DNA from: Anderseniella sp963787895
Lineage (GTDB): Bacteria; Pseudomonadota; Alphaproteobacteria; Rhizobiales; Aestuariivirgaceae
Length of the DNA stretch: 64,000 nt
Assembly (NCBI GenBank): GCA_963787895.1
Contig: CAWBEX010000003.1
Span: 59,792-123,791 of the forward strand
Direction: 5' to 3'
A model generated the notes under the pieces. It was not told where the DNA came from, made no database searches, and was given only the letters and a program-made list of their open reading frames with translations. The position numbers and the translations under genes were made by a program. This document shows positions 18,464-27,547 of this stretch, in pieces; position 1 is the first letter of the stretch, and every line of letters begins with the position of its first letter.

Positions 18464-18649
18464 ATGGCTGTTCCAAAGCGAAAAACCACGCCGTCCAAGC
18501 GCGGCATGCGCCGTTCTGGCCACAAGGTTCCAACTTCCACTTATGTAGAAAACAAGCAGACGGGTGAGCTTCACCGTCCGCATCACATTGACCTGAAGAC
18601 CGGCATGTACAAAGGCCGCCAGGTGCTGGAACCCAAGGGTGACTATTAA
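18464..18649 (+). CDS. rpmF: 50S ribosomal protein L32
   Basis: The 61-residue protein MAVPKRKTTPSKRGMRRSGH... is a full-length alphaproteobacterial L32, with the conserved C-terminus HHIDLKTGMYKGRQVLEPK. It binds 23S rRNA in the large subunit. GGAG stands 6-7 bases before the ATG at 18464. A strong intrinsic terminator follows 43 bases after the stop. Confidence 0.97.
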   Translation: MAVPKRKTTPSKRGMRRSGHKVPTSTYVENKQTGELHRPHHIDLKTGMYKGRQVLEPKGDY

Positions 18650-18691
18650 GTTTCTGCTCACCGTCAAAGGCGGCAGCATGTGCAACTAATC

Positions 18692-18727
18692 AAAGCCGAT
18701 GGTGCAAAACGCATCATCGGCTTTTTT
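18692..18727 (+). terminator. Rho-independent terminator of rpmF
   Basis: AAAGCCGATG pairs with CATCGGCTTT around a 13-base loop and six T residues follow, the classic intrinsic terminator form for the rightward rpmF transcript. Confidence 0.85.
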
Positions 18728-18793
18728 CAATTCAGCCAACCGTGATACAATTTTGGTTCATCTGCAAACTGATTCACGGGGTTCAATTTTTCC

Positions 18794-19204
18794 ATGCGGT
18801 ATCTGCTGGCTTTTCCTCTGATTTCTCTGGCGCTGGTTGCGTACAACATAATGGCATTCTCTCATGCGAATTGGCTGTGGGCCAATGCGGTGCGGGTTGA
18901 CATGATGTCGGGTGCCTCGCTGGCCCTGCAGTGGGCCGACATACTCATTCTGGGCGCCCTGTTCCTGCTGTTTGTGGAAGTTCTCAAAGCGGCTCGTGTC
19001 GGCAGTCTGACCATTCTCGACCATATCATGTCGACCGGGGTATTCATCGTGGCGCTGGTGCAGTTTCTCCTGGTGCCGGAGGCGGGCACAGCCCCGTTCT
19101 TCATGCTGTTGTTCATCTCACTTATCGATGTGGTGGCCGGCTACTCGATTTCCATCCGTTCGGCCCGGCGCGATGTTGCGTTTGGTGGAAACGGTCCGGC
19201 ATGA
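18794..19204 (+). CDS. Four-TM membrane protein of unknown function
   Basis: A 136-residue protein with hydrophobic segments at about 3-22, 43-66, 76-95 and 98-118, ending in a basic tail (SIRSARRDVAF). It has no recognised catalytic motif. Its TGA overlaps the ATG of the DUF924 gene by four bases, so the two are co-translated. Proteins of this shape are common near DUF924 genes in Hyphomicrobiales as far as I remember, which is not proof of function. Confidence 0.65.
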   Translation: MRYLLAFPLISLALVAYNIMAFSHANWLWANAVRVDMMSGASLALQWADILILGALFLLFVEVLKAARVGSLTILDHIMSTGVFIVALVQFLLVPEAGTAPFFMLLFISLIDVVAGYSISIRSARRDVAFGGNGPA

Positions 19205-19737
19205 AACCGCAGGACGTAGCAGATTTCTGGCTGCAGCAGCCCGACAAGAGCTTGTTCATTGCGAATGATGCCTTCGATGCTGAATTGCAATCCAGGTTTG
19301 GTGATGTGCATGCCATGGCCATTTCGAACGAACTCGATAACTGGCAGAGCACGAAAGCAGGCCGGTTGGGGCTCATTCTTTTGCTGGACCAGATGAGCCG
19401 AAACCTCAAGCGCGGCACGCCTGGCATGTTTGCAAACGACACCCGGGCGCTGGCGCTGGCCAACAGGGCCATCGAGCTGGGTGATGACAAGGATGAGCTT
19501 CCTGTCGTAAAACGGTGGTACTACATGCCGTTCATGCACTCGGAAAAACTTGCAGACCAGGAGCGCTGCATTGAGTTGTGTTCCCAGCCCGGCCTTGAGG
19601 CAACCTTGCGATTTGCCGTATTGCACCGCGACATCATTGCCGCGTATGGCCGGTTTCCTCATCGTAACAAACTTCTGGGCAGGACCATGCGGCCGGAAGA
19701 GCAGGTTTACCTTGAAGAAGGCGGTTTTACCGGCTGA
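19201..19737 (+). CDS. DUF924-family protein
   Basis: A 178-residue helical protein starting VADFWLQQPDKSLFIANDAFDAEL, with the family stretches LGLILLLDQMSRNLKRGTP, FANDTRALALA and RWYYMPFMHSEKLADQERC, and AVLHRDIIAAYGRFPHRN. The family is widespread and has a TPR-like fold; its role is not established. It is coupled to the preceding membrane-protein gene. Confidence 0.85.
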   Translation: MKPQDVADFWLQQPDKSLFIANDAFDAELQSRFGDVHAMAISNELDNWQSTKAGRLGLILLLDQMSRNLKRGTPGMFANDTRALALANRAIELGDDKDELPVVKRWYYMPFMHSEKLADQERCIELCSQPGLEATLRFAVLHRDIIAAYGRFPHRNKLLGRTMRPEEQVYLEEGGFTG

Positions 19738-19841
19738 AAGGTTTCGTTAACTCAGCGGGAAGTTTACCTTCTGACGTTTGTATAGTTGGTACATGTCTTG
19801 CTGCTTATCTGCCCGGATTGTTCAATCTGGAGCAGGCTTTG

Positions 19842-20993
19842 ATGCAGATGCTGACACAACCCGTAACGGGCACAAGTGCTGCCGGCGTTCCGGCTGTTGC
19901 TGGTGATGCCGCGTGGCTGTCGGCCAATGCGTTGGAACCGAACTTCACGCTGATGCCGCAGTGGGCATTGCCGCTTGCGGAAATCTGCGGAAAATCACGC
20001 GATCTTCATGCTGTTCAAGTGATGGCGAACGATGGCAGGCCAGGTGCACTTGCCGTGTTCGAGCGCCGCAAATGGCGGTGGGGATTGCCGTGGAGCCATG
20101 TAGAAAGCTGGTTTGGCGGGTTTCCCATTTCCGGCACACCTCTGTTGTCTGCTTCTGACCCAGTGGGCGCAGGTGCCAGGCTGATTGAGCGCACGTTTAC
20201 CCAGACCGGCGTTGTGGCAATGATCATGTCTCATGTTACAGGCCATCATGCCGTATCCAGTGTATTGGTGGATGCGTGTGCAGAGGCAGGCGCGCCGGTT
20301 CGATTTCTTGATGACCGCCAGCGCGCGGCTTTGCGGTGCAACGGCGACCATAATGCCTGGTTTGAAGCTGGTTTTCCGCGCAAGCGGCGCAAGGAGTTCC
20401 GCCGTCTTTCTGCCCGGCTTGCGGAGACTGGCAAGCTGAGGACGGATCTGCGCCAGTGCGGAGATGAAGGCCTCGATGTCTGGATAGACGAATTCCTGGT
20501 GCTGGAAGCTGCCGGTTGGAAGGGCAGGCGCGGCACAGCACTGCTTTCCAGCGAATCCTCCCGGACCTTCATCCGTGACAGCTTCGCCAGGCTCGATGCG
20601 GCCGGCAAGTTGCTGTGCTGGCGCATGAGTGTGGATGACAGGCCCGTTGCCATGATGTTTGGCGTACGGGAAAGGTCAACTTGCTGGATCGTAAAGATCG
20701 CACATGACCCGGAGTTGGCGCGGTTCTCGCCTGGTGTGCTGCTTGTGCTGGAGGTTACGCGCATGCTGTTTGAAGATGACAGCATCATCTTTGCTGACAG
20801 TTGTGCCGAAGCAGGCCATCCGATGATTGATCACATCTGGAAGGATCGTCTTGCCGTACGCGATGTGATGATCGGCAGGCCGGGGCAATCTGGTTTGCAG
20901 TTTGCATCCCTGTTCATGCTTGAGAAGGTGCGCCGCCGTGCGCGTGCAGCACTCAAATCCTTGCGGTCAAGCCTGAGAAAAGGAAAGCTTTGA
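19842..20993 (+). CDS. GNAT-type acyltransferase, BioF2/CelD-like
   Basis: About 383 residues with a duplicated GNAT fold of the CelD/BcsL-like acetyltransferase group (acyltransferases linked to polysaccharide modification). Recognisable parts are WFEAGFPRKRRKEFRRLSARLAE and FLVLEAAGWKGRRGTALL, followed by LCWRMSVDDRPVAMMFG and LLVLEVTRMLFED. A TTG at 19818 is in frame, but ATG at 19842, preceded by GGAGCAGG, is the better start. The TGA overlaps the ATG of the JmjC-like gene by one base; the two may jointly modify the same substrate. Confidence 0.75.
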   Translation: MQMLTQPVTGTSAAGVPAVAGDAAWLSANALEPNFTLMPQWALPLAEICGKSRDLHAVQVMANDGRPGALAVFERRKWRWGLPWSHVESWFGGFPISGTPLLSASDPVGAGARLIERTFTQTGVVAMIMSHVTGHHAVSSVLVDACAEAGAPVRFLDDRQRAALRCNGDHNAWFEAGFPRKRRKEFRRLSARLAETGKLRTDLRQCGDEGLDVWIDEFLVLEAAGWKGRRGTALLSSESSRTFIRDSFARLDAAGKLLCWRMSVDDRPVAMMFGVRERSTCWIVKIAHDPELARFSPGVLLVLEVTRMLFEDDSIIFADSCAEAGHPMIDHIWKDRLAVRDVMIGRPGQSGLQFASLFMLEKVRRRARAALKSLRSSLRKGKL

Positions 20994-21916
20994 TGCTTGA
21001 TGCAGTCAAACTGAACTCTGCTGATACTGCAAAACTCTATCGCGCTCCGTTTCAGATTCGCCATGGACTGCAGGAACACGAACTGTTTCAGTTGCCCCGT
21101 CTAATCGAATTGGGCCGGACAATGCCGCGTGACCGCATCGAATACAATGCTGGAGACGTGCCTCCGGGTGTGAAACCGGAAGATGTGCCTAGTCTCGACA
21201 TGGGGGTTGAGGAAGTTATTGCCCAGATCGAGAACTGCCATGCCTGGATGGTAATCAAGAATGTCGAGCACGACCTGCAATACCGCCAGTTGCTCGAGAA
21301 ATTTGTCGGTGACCTGTCTGCTGCATCCGGGTTGGCTCGAGATAAATTCTCTGACTTGCAGGGGTTTGTGTTCGTTTCATCGGCGCACTCCACAACCCCT
21401 TTCCATTTCGACGCGGAAGAAAACGTGTTGGTTCAGATCCGCGGTGAAAAGTTCGTGCACATGTTTGACAATGGTGATCGCGCGCTGGTGAGCGAAGAAG
21501 CTCTGGAAATCTCGCCATCGAAACACCGCAACCAGGCCTATGACGAAAACTATGAGACACGCGCTACGGTATTTACCCTGAATGCCGGTGATGGTGTGCA
21601 CATTCCCTACACGCATCCGCATTGGGTGCGCACAGGTAGCGAGTATTGCATCTCCATGGCAATGACGTGGAAAACGCCGGAAGTCATCCGACTCAACAAG
21701 ATCAGGTTGATGAATGGCACGTTGCGCCGTTTTGGAATGCCACAGGCAGAACCTGGCGCCAGACCAATTGTTGATGCTGTGAAGGTCTTTGCACACGATG
21801 CGGTTCGCGCCATCGTTGATCCGCTGCGTAAGTCGGAAAAGGTGCGCACACTGCTGCGCGGGCTGATCTATGGCCGCAAGGCAAACTACTACCTGAAGGA
21901 AGGCAAGCAGGCCTGA
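20993..21916 (+). CDS. JmjC/cupin-8-like putative Fe(II)/2-oxoglutarate oxygenase
   Basis: A 307-residue protein with the double-stranded beta-helix HxD iron motif in TPFHFDAEENVLVQIRGEK and a distal His in HIPYTHPHWVRTG, as in cupin-like JmjC hydroxylases. The Arg/Lys for 2-oxoglutarate cannot be assigned with certainty. Function could be hydroxylation of a protein, peptide or small molecule. AGGAAAG precedes ATG 20993, and the gene is coupled to the acyltransferase gene upstream. Confidence 0.75.
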   Translation: MLDAVKLNSADTAKLYRAPFQIRHGLQEHELFQLPRLIELGRTMPRDRIEYNAGDVPPGVKPEDVPSLDMGVEEVIAQIENCHAWMVIKNVEHDLQYRQLLEKFVGDLSAASGLARDKFSDLQGFVFVSSAHSTTPFHFDAEENVLVQIRGEKFVHMFDNGDRALVSEEALEISPSKHRNQAYDENYETRATVFTLNAGDGVHIPYTHPHWVRTGSEYCISMAMTWKTPEVIRLNKIRLMNGTLRRFGMPQAEPGARPIVDAVKVFAHDAVRAIVDPLRKSEKVRTLLRGLIYGRKANYYLKEGKQA

Positions 21917-21922
21917 GATGGC

Positions 21923-22837
21923 CTATTCCAGGCTCATGATATAGGTGGCGATGGCAAGGCGCTGGTCGGCCGGGAGTTTTGACATGTTGGTCTGTACCGC
22001 CCCCATACCTCCGGATGACATCTTGTCGTAACCTAGCGTTTCACCAAATTCCAGCGCTGTTGCCAGATCATTGGCATCCTTGAAGCGTCCGCGCTCCTTG
22101 AGGCCGCGCAGTGAGGGCACCTTGCCATGACCCTCCGGGTGGGGTCCACCTTGCATCCAGCGGGACATGTCGATGGCCATAAATGCATTGCGCGGCGTGT
22201 GGCACTCGGCACAATGGCCGGCACCTGTTACCAGGTAAGACCCACGGTTCCAGACTTTGTCCTTTGACGGGTCAGGTTGCCATACAGCCGGCTTGAAGCC
22301 GGTTGCCAATTTCCATATGCCCAGCCCGCGCCGCATCACTGTCTCGACGGGCAGGCCAAGTGGCAGTTCAGGCGGGATGATCTGCGCCTTCACCGGGGTG
22401 AGTGTGTCGATGTATGCCTTGATGTCCAGTACATCGGCATCGCTCAGATTCTCGTAAGACGTATACGGGAAGGCGGGCAGGTAGTGTTGGCCTTCCGGTG
22501 AAATGCCACGCTTAACGGCGTTGACGAACTGGATATCACTCCAGTCGCCAATGCCTGTTTCAGGGTCCGGAGTGATATTTGGCGGGTAGAAAGTGCCGGC
22601 AGGGGTTTTCAGTGCCGTGCCACCTGAGGGAAGCGAACGGTCGGCATCCTGATCGTCCTTGGGCGGCAAATGACATGACAGGCAGCCTGATGCGGTGAAC
22701 AGTATCTTGCCGTTTACCGCATCCGGTGTGTGGGTTGATATGTCGGTTGCGACAAGAGGGTCGGGGGCGGCTGCAAACCAGCCGCCAACGGCTGCGATAC
22801 CGCCCACCATAATTGCTGTTGCCAGCAACCTTTTCAT
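21923..22837 (-). CDS. Periplasmic diheme cytochrome c
   Basis: A 304-residue protein with an N-terminal signal or anchor (LLATAIMVGGIAAVGGWFAA) and two heme c sites: SGCLSCHLPP at about 51-57 and AGHCAECHTPRN at about 210. YPPNITPDPETGIGDWSD and YLPAFPYTSYENLSDAD are typical of the cytochrome subunits that serve alcohol or aldehyde dehydrogenases. The distal Met ligands may be in GGMGAVQTNMSKL. It lies 26 bases after the cytochrome c' gene in the same direction. Confidence 0.87.
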   Translation of the reverse strand: MKRLLATAIMVGGIAAVGGWFAAAPDPLVATDISTHTPDAVNGKILFTASGCLSCHLPPKDDQDADRSLPSGGTALKTPAGTFYPPNITPDPETGIGDWSDIQFVNAVKRGISPEGQHYLPAFPYTSYENLSDADVLDIKAYIDTLTPVKAQIIPPELPLGLPVETVMRRGLGIWKLATGFKPAVWQPDPSKDKVWNRGSYLVTGAGHCAECHTPRNAFMAIDMSRWMQGGPHPEGHGKVPSLRGLKERGRFKDANDLATALEFGETLGYDKMSSGGMGAVQTNMSKLPADQRLAIATYIMSLE

Positions 22838-22863
22838 CTGCCCGCCGCGTTCAACCAGATCAA

Positions 22864-23307
22864 TTATTGTTCTTTGGGCCGGCGGTATTCCTCATGACAG
22901 GCCTTGCAGGCACCTCCCAGCTCACCCATTGCAGCGCCAAAATTGGCTTCTTCGGTGACGGCTGCCATGGCCATGGCAGCTGCAACAGCCTTGTCTGCGT
23001 CAGATTCAAAGTCGGCCTTGTCGGCCCAGATTTCCGGCTTGGCCCAGGTTTCGGATGCTCCGGTTTCACTACCTTCGGGGAACAGGTCCTTGGCTGTCTT
23101 GATGTTGTCAGCAATCGCAGTTGCGCTTTCCTTCACTACGGCAGCATCAAACGCTGCTTCCTTCTTGGCAATGGCAGCTAATGCGCCCATGGCCTTGCCT
23201 ACATTCTTCATGGCTTGCTGACGGTCCGCTACTGCGTCTGCCTGGGCTGATGCAGCGAATGTAGTGGCTGCAACCAGCCCGATGGCGAGTGTGCGAATTA
23301 CGGTCAT
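22864..23307 (-). CDS. Cytochrome c' (c556 type)
   Basis: A 147-residue periplasmic four-helix cytochrome with signal peptide MTVIRTLAIGLVAATTFAAS and the C-terminal heme motif GGACKACHEEYRR. Such proteins bind NO or act in electron transfer. AAGGAGAT stands before the ATG at 23307, which rules out the longer upstream reading. It leads a two-gene unit with the diheme cytochrome. Confidence 0.88.
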   Translation of the reverse strand: MTVIRTLAIGLVAATTFAASAQADAVADRQQAMKNVGKAMGALAAIAKKEAAFDAAVVKESATAIADNIKTAKDLFPEGSETGASETWAKPEIWADKADFESDADKAVAAAMAMAAVTEEANFGAAMGELGGACKACHEEYRRPKEQ

Positions 23308-23396
23308 TAGAGAAATCTCCTTGAAGATGTTGTTGGTTGGGACCAGCTGAAGGTCAGTATGCAGTGCAAGCAATGTTATTGGCAATCGCGTCATTT

Positions 23397-25019
23397 TCAC
23401 GACAAGGAATTGCTGTCACGCAACAATCGGCGGATGACCTTTCCGGTTGTTGTTAGGGGCAGTTCGTCACGAAACTCGATAATGCGCGGGTATTCGTGTG
23501 CCGATAGCCTGGTGCGCACATGCTCACGAATATCATTTTCCAATGCATCGGATGGCTCAAGACCCTTGTTCAGCACGATAAACGCCTTGACGATTTCGGT
23601 GCGCACCGGGTCCGGCACGCCCACCACTGCCGCAAGCTGGACGGCAGGATGGCGCGAAAGGCAATCTTCTATTTCCACCGGCCCAATACGATAGCCGGAG
23701 GACGTGATTACATCGTCGTCGCGCCCTACAAAATTGAAATACCCCTCATCATCCTTGAAGCCCTGATCACCGGTTAGCAGCCAGTCACCTCGGTACTTGT
23801 CTCGCGTAGCCTCGGGCTTTCCCCAGTACTCCAGAAACATCACCGGGTCCGGGCGTTGCACTGCAATGTTGCCGGTTCTGCCATCGGCCACAGGGTGACC
23901 GGCATCGTCGACAATTGCCACGTTGTGACCGGGTACAGGCTTGCCAATGGCTCCAGCTTTCCACACCCCAATGGCATTGCAGCTTTCCAGAACAAGATTG
24001 CATTCTGTCTGGCCGTATACCTCATTGATCCTCATGCCGAGCGCGCTTTCGGCCCATTCCTGCAAAGCGCGGCCGACCGCTTCGCCGCCTGAGAAGATCG
24101 TCCTGAGGTGAAGCCTGCCGGTGTCGGTAGGTGTGCTGGCGCGCATGAGCTTGAGAGCGGTGGGTGGCATGAAAACATTACGGACCTTGTGCCGGGCCAT
24201 CAGTTCCCATGCGGAAGCAGGGTCGAACTTGGTGTATTTGAAGGCCAGAACCGGCACGCCGAAATAGAGAGCGGGCAGCAACGCATTGAGCAGGCCCCCC
24301 GCCCAGGCCCAGTCTGATGGCGTCCACATCAGGTCGCCGGCTTGGGGGAAAAACTCATGTGCAAATTGCACTCCCGGTATATGACCCAACAGAACGCGGT
24401 GTCCGTGCAATGCGCCCTTCGGATGGCCGGTGGTGCCGGAAGTGTAGATCATCAGTGCCGGATCGTCAGGTCCGGTATCTGCATGCTCGAAACTGTTCGG
24501 AAGGCTGCGGCATGCATCATGGATGTGAGGGGCAAAGGGCAGGCTGCCGTCAATGCAATAGATTGCCTGGAGTGTACTCAACGAAGGCAATATCTCGCGC
24601 AGGTTTTCGGCAGAGGCTACCGACATGACAAGTGCGCGGGCACCAGAGTTTTGCAGGCGGTATTGCACGGCTTCGACACCGAATAACATGGCCAGCGGAA
24701 CCGCTATGGCGCCGAGCTTGTAGATGGCGATGTGTGCAGCCGCGGTTTCGCGGCATTGCGGCAACAGGATTGCAACCCTGTCACCGCGGTTGATGCCGGC
24801 CTGTCTCAGCAGGTTTGCGAACCGGTTTGCCATGTGCTCAAGCTGCACGAAGCTGGTAATTCGGACCGGTCCATCCTGCATTTCCTCAATGATTGCAGGA
24901 TTGTCGGGCGTGTCGTTCGCCCAGCGCGTGCAGACTGCATTGGCAATGTTGAAACGGTCCGGAATTTGCCATGCAAAGCTGGCATTCAGGTCCTCATATG
25001 ACTTTCCCTGTTCGAGCAT
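23397..25019 (-). CDS. AMP-dependent acyl-CoA synthetase, acetyl/medium-chain type
   Basis: A 540-residue ANL enzyme. The phosphate loop is LMIYTSGTTGHPKGALHGH; TPSDWAWAGGLLNALLPAL, INEVYGQTECNLV, WLLTGDQGFKDDEGYF, GRDDDVITSSGYRIGPVEIE and the terminal TGKVIRRLLRD follow. The SSGYRIGP hinge is that of acetyl-CoA synthetase and medium-chain acyl-CoA ligase (AcsM-like) enzymes. ATG at 25019 (MLEQGKSYEDL) is preferred to 25043. Substrate not determinable. Confidence 0.85.
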   Translation of the reverse strand: MLEQGKSYEDLNASFAWQIPDRFNIANAVCTRWANDTPDNPAIIEEMQDGPVRITSFVQLEHMANRFANLLRQAGINRGDRVAILLPQCRETAAAHIAIYKLGAIAVPLAMLFGVEAVQYRLQNSGARALVMSVASAENLREILPSLSTLQAIYCIDGSLPFAPHIHDACRSLPNSFEHADTGPDDPALMIYTSGTTGHPKGALHGHRVLLGHIPGVQFAHEFFPQAGDLMWTPSDWAWAGGLLNALLPALYFGVPVLAFKYTKFDPASAWELMARHKVRNVFMPPTALKLMRASTPTDTGRLHLRTIFSGGEAVGRALQEWAESALGMRINEVYGQTECNLVLESCNAIGVWKAGAIGKPVPGHNVAIVDDAGHPVADGRTGNIAVQRPDPVMFLEYWGKPEATRDKYRGDWLLTGDQGFKDDEGYFNFVGRDDDVITSSGYRIGPVEIEDCLSRHPAVQLAAVVGVPDPVRTEIVKAFIVLNKGLEPSDALENDIREHVRTRLSAHEYPRIIEFRDELPLTTTGKVIRRLLRDSNSLS

Positions 25020-25138
25020 CTTTCGGTCTACTCCGTGTCGCAATTCTGCCCGGATACGAGCCTAGATCAAGCGCCGAATTTGCACCGGATCGTAAGGGTG
25101 GTCTTAGGTGTTCGTTAGTATCAGAAGGCTTAGACTGA

Positions 25139-25330
25139 ATGCACACCATGACTGAAGGGCCGGGACACATGTACAGCGTAAAGCGTTTGGACAATCAAGA
25201 GATGGATGAGGACAATGGCGATGATGCCGTAAGTCCTGCCAAACCTCACCAGGACATTTCACCTGAGTTGAAGGAGGTCATGCATCTGTTGAAGATGATA
25301 GAAATCGGCAAGGACAAGAAGCACCCCTGA
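25139..25330 (+). CDS. Possible small acidic protein
   Basis: A 63-residue frame with an acidic middle (EMDEDNGDDA) and a C-terminal helix SPELKEVMHLLKMIEIGKDK. No family is recognised and there is no strong ribosome binding site. The 586 bases between 25020 and 25606 contain no other convincing gene; the real cupin start lies at 25607. Confidence 0.35.
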   Translation: MHTMTEGPGHMYSVKRLDNQEMDEDNGDDAVSPAKPHQDISPELKEVMHLLKMIEIGKDKKHP

Positions 25331-25606
25331 GGCTCAGAAAATCTCCACGCCAGTTACCGATCTTTGCAATTTGCAAAGGTGTGTCATTGCAAAATGCGGG
25401 CGCTGCCTTGGTTTTGTGCGGTAGAACTTCAACGCACAATTTGGGCTGTTGGCAGAAAACTGCCATTCTCCGAATTCAAGCAACTCCAAACAGATATTGG
25501 CGCAACTCTTGCTGCTGACTGGGCACAGAGGCTGGGCACAACTACCTCTTCCAGAAGCCAAAAGGCTCAAACAGGAGTGTGCCCTGGACAACAGGGAGTT
25601 TGTGTC

Positions 25607-26020
25607 ATGCCGGGTATCGTACCAGCAATTCCGCGCGCGTGCGCGCCAGATCCGGCAGCCCGCCTGGTCGACCACTATCCAGATGATACATCAAGCGCGC
25701 ACAAACGCTATTCGTGGGGAAGCATTGAGGTTCTGTCGTCCAGTGCTGGCCACAGGATTGAGCGCATTGCCGTGAACAAGGGTAAATCACTGCCCGCCCA
25801 CTTCCACAAGCACCGCTCTGAGCACTGGACTGTTGTGGATGGCGAAGCAGAGGTGTTGCTGGGTGATGATGTCTTGATCGTAGCACCTGATGACAGTTTG
25901 TATGTGCCTGTCGGCATAGTTCATGCGATCAAGCCGGCCGAAGGCATGATGGTCAAGATCATTGCGGTGCACTTTGGTGACGTCGTTTCCGACAGTGATG
26001 ACATGTTTGACGCGGCATGA
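25607..26020 (+). CDS. Cupin-domain protein (mannose-6-phosphate isomerase-like)
   Basis: A 137-residue single cupin. The first metal motif is SLPAHFHKHRSEHWTVVDGEAEV and the second is VPVGIVHAIKP. The arrangement, with RYSWGSIEVL before it, resembles the isomerase domain of bifunctional mannose-1-phosphate guanylyltransferase/phosphomannose isomerase. GGGAG at 25594-25598 sets ATG 25607. Role unknown. Confidence 0.72.
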   Translation: MPGIVPAIPRACAPDPAARLVDHYPDDTSSAHKRYSWGSIEVLSSSAGHRIERIAVNKGKSLPAHFHKHRSEHWTVVDGEAEVLLGDDVLIVAPDDSLYVPVGIVHAIKPAEGMMVKIIAVHFGDVVSDSDDMFDAA

Positions 26021-26032
26021 TGACGTTGCAGT

Positions 26033-27409
26033 TCATGCTGGCTTCGCGATCCAGCCTTCGCGTTTGCGGTAAATTGTCGAGGGGCTTATGCCTAGCGCAT
26101 CCGCCGCTTTCGGTATGGAGCCGGCAAAACTGCTGATTGCGCCTTCAATGGCATCGCGTTCTATCTGCCAGAGCTGGCGGCCGGCCGTGGTCACGGTCTT
26201 GCCGGGTGTGCTGGTGATGCCGGCCAGATGCTGAGGCAACATGGTCGCGTCCAGTACATCACAATCGTGCAACACCACAGCATGGCGTATGATGTTCTGC
26301 AATTCCCGGATGTTGCCAGGCCAGCGGTAGGATGTGAGCAGTTCCTGTGCGCAATCTGACAAGCCGGTAAAGCTGCGATTTTCTTCTGCGGCATAGGCCG
26401 TCAGAAATCTGTTTGCCAGCTCAATTATGTCGCTGCCGCGGGCGCGCAAAGGCTCCAGGTGGACAGGCAGGACATGCAGCCGGAAATACAGGTCTTCGCG
26501 GAAGTTTCCTGCAGCCACCTGTTCTTGGGGATTGCGGTTTGTCGCGCAGATGATGCGGATGTCGACCTTTCGCGAGTGTGGCGACCCGACAGGTTGAATG
26601 GTGCCGGTTTGCAGGAAGCGCAGCAATTTTATCTGTAGTGGCAACGCCATTTCGCAGATCTCGTCAAGGAACAACGTACCGCCGTCGGCGGCCGCAGCCG
26701 CGCCTTCGCGATCTGCTATGGCACCAGTGAAAGCCCCCTTCAGATGGCCGAATATTTCAGACTCCATCAGATCATGTGGAATGGCACCGCAATTGAGCGC
26801 TATGAATGGCTTGTCTCGGCGGGACGAGAGTTCGTGAATGGACTGGGCACAAAGCTCCTTGCCTGTGCCACTCTCACCTGTAATGAAGGCAGCTGCCGAT
26901 GAAGCGGCAATGGCGGCAATCTGCTTGCGGGTCTCTGCCATCACTTGCGATGTTCCGATCATCGTGGTGACGGTCGGTTCAATTGCAGGCGCGGCTTCGG
27001 TGTTGCTTGAACCGATCTTTGATGCCGGTTTTGCGCAGCATGCATTGGTCAAGGTGGTGATGAGGCGATTGCGCGACACTGGTTTGACCAGATAGTCCCA
27101 TGCTCCCGCGCGCACAGCGTCGACTGCATCATTGATGGAGGCATTTGCTGCGATCACAATGATAGCGGCGCCGGGGCAGGTCTTTGCCCAGTATGCAATA
27201 TGCGAGAGATGGTCGTCGCCTGAGGTTTCCAGCGAGAGAATTATGGCGCCAAAGTGCGGGCCGGGTAGCATTTCCGGAGAAGCTTCCGGGTCGGCGCACA
27301 GACGACAATGAAAACCAGCAGCCTCGAGGTGGCTGCGGTATACGCTTGCCAGGGAGGCCCGCTCCTCGACAATCAATATGTTTTTACGCCGTGTTCCTGA
27401 AACTGACAT
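26033..27409 (-). CDS. Sigma-54-dependent Fis-family regulator with degenerate receiver domain
   Basis: The 458-residue protein has a receiver-like domain (residues 8-125), a AAA+ domain and a Fis-type HTH. Walker A is GESGTGKE at 178-185, the sigma-54 contact loop is GAFTGA, Walker B is GGTLFLDEI, and the HTH is PKAADALGISPSTIYRKR. In the receiver, the phosphate acceptor Asp is replaced by Ser (IILSLETSG, about residue 59) and the acid pair reads EERA instead of a DD-type pair; the Lys of VKP is kept. It therefore probably does not respond to a kinase in the usual way. The targets are unknown; no histidine kinase is nearby. Confidence 0.85.
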   Translation of the reverse strand: MSVSGTRRKNILIVEERASLASVYRSHLEAAGFHCRLCADPEASPEMLPGPHFGAIILSLETSGDDHLSHIAYWAKTCPGAAIIVIAANASINDAVDAVRAGAWDYLVKPVSRNRLITTLTNACCAKPASKIGSSNTEAAPAIEPTVTTMIGTSQVMAETRKQIAAIAASSAAAFITGESGTGKELCAQSIHELSSRRDKPFIALNCGAIPHDLMESEIFGHLKGAFTGAIADREGAAAAADGGTLFLDEICEMALPLQIKLLRFLQTGTIQPVGSPHSRKVDIRIICATNRNPQEQVAAGNFREDLYFRLHVLPVHLEPLRARGSDIIELANRFLTAYAAEENRSFTGLSDCAQELLTSYRWPGNIRELQNIIRHAVVLHDCDVLDATMLPQHLAGITSTPGKTVTTAGRQLWQIERDAIEGAISSFAGSIPKAADALGISPSTIYRKREGWIAKPA

Positions 27410-27547
27410 GAACTACGCCTGACCAACTGATGCCCCCGCCAGCATAAAGCCGAACGGCGCAGGGCACGCCAAAATTGAATTCTTCAATTGAGGGCCCAGT
27501 CTGCCGGAATATGGTGAACAATCGGTTAGGGAGTTGTTCTGATCGCG

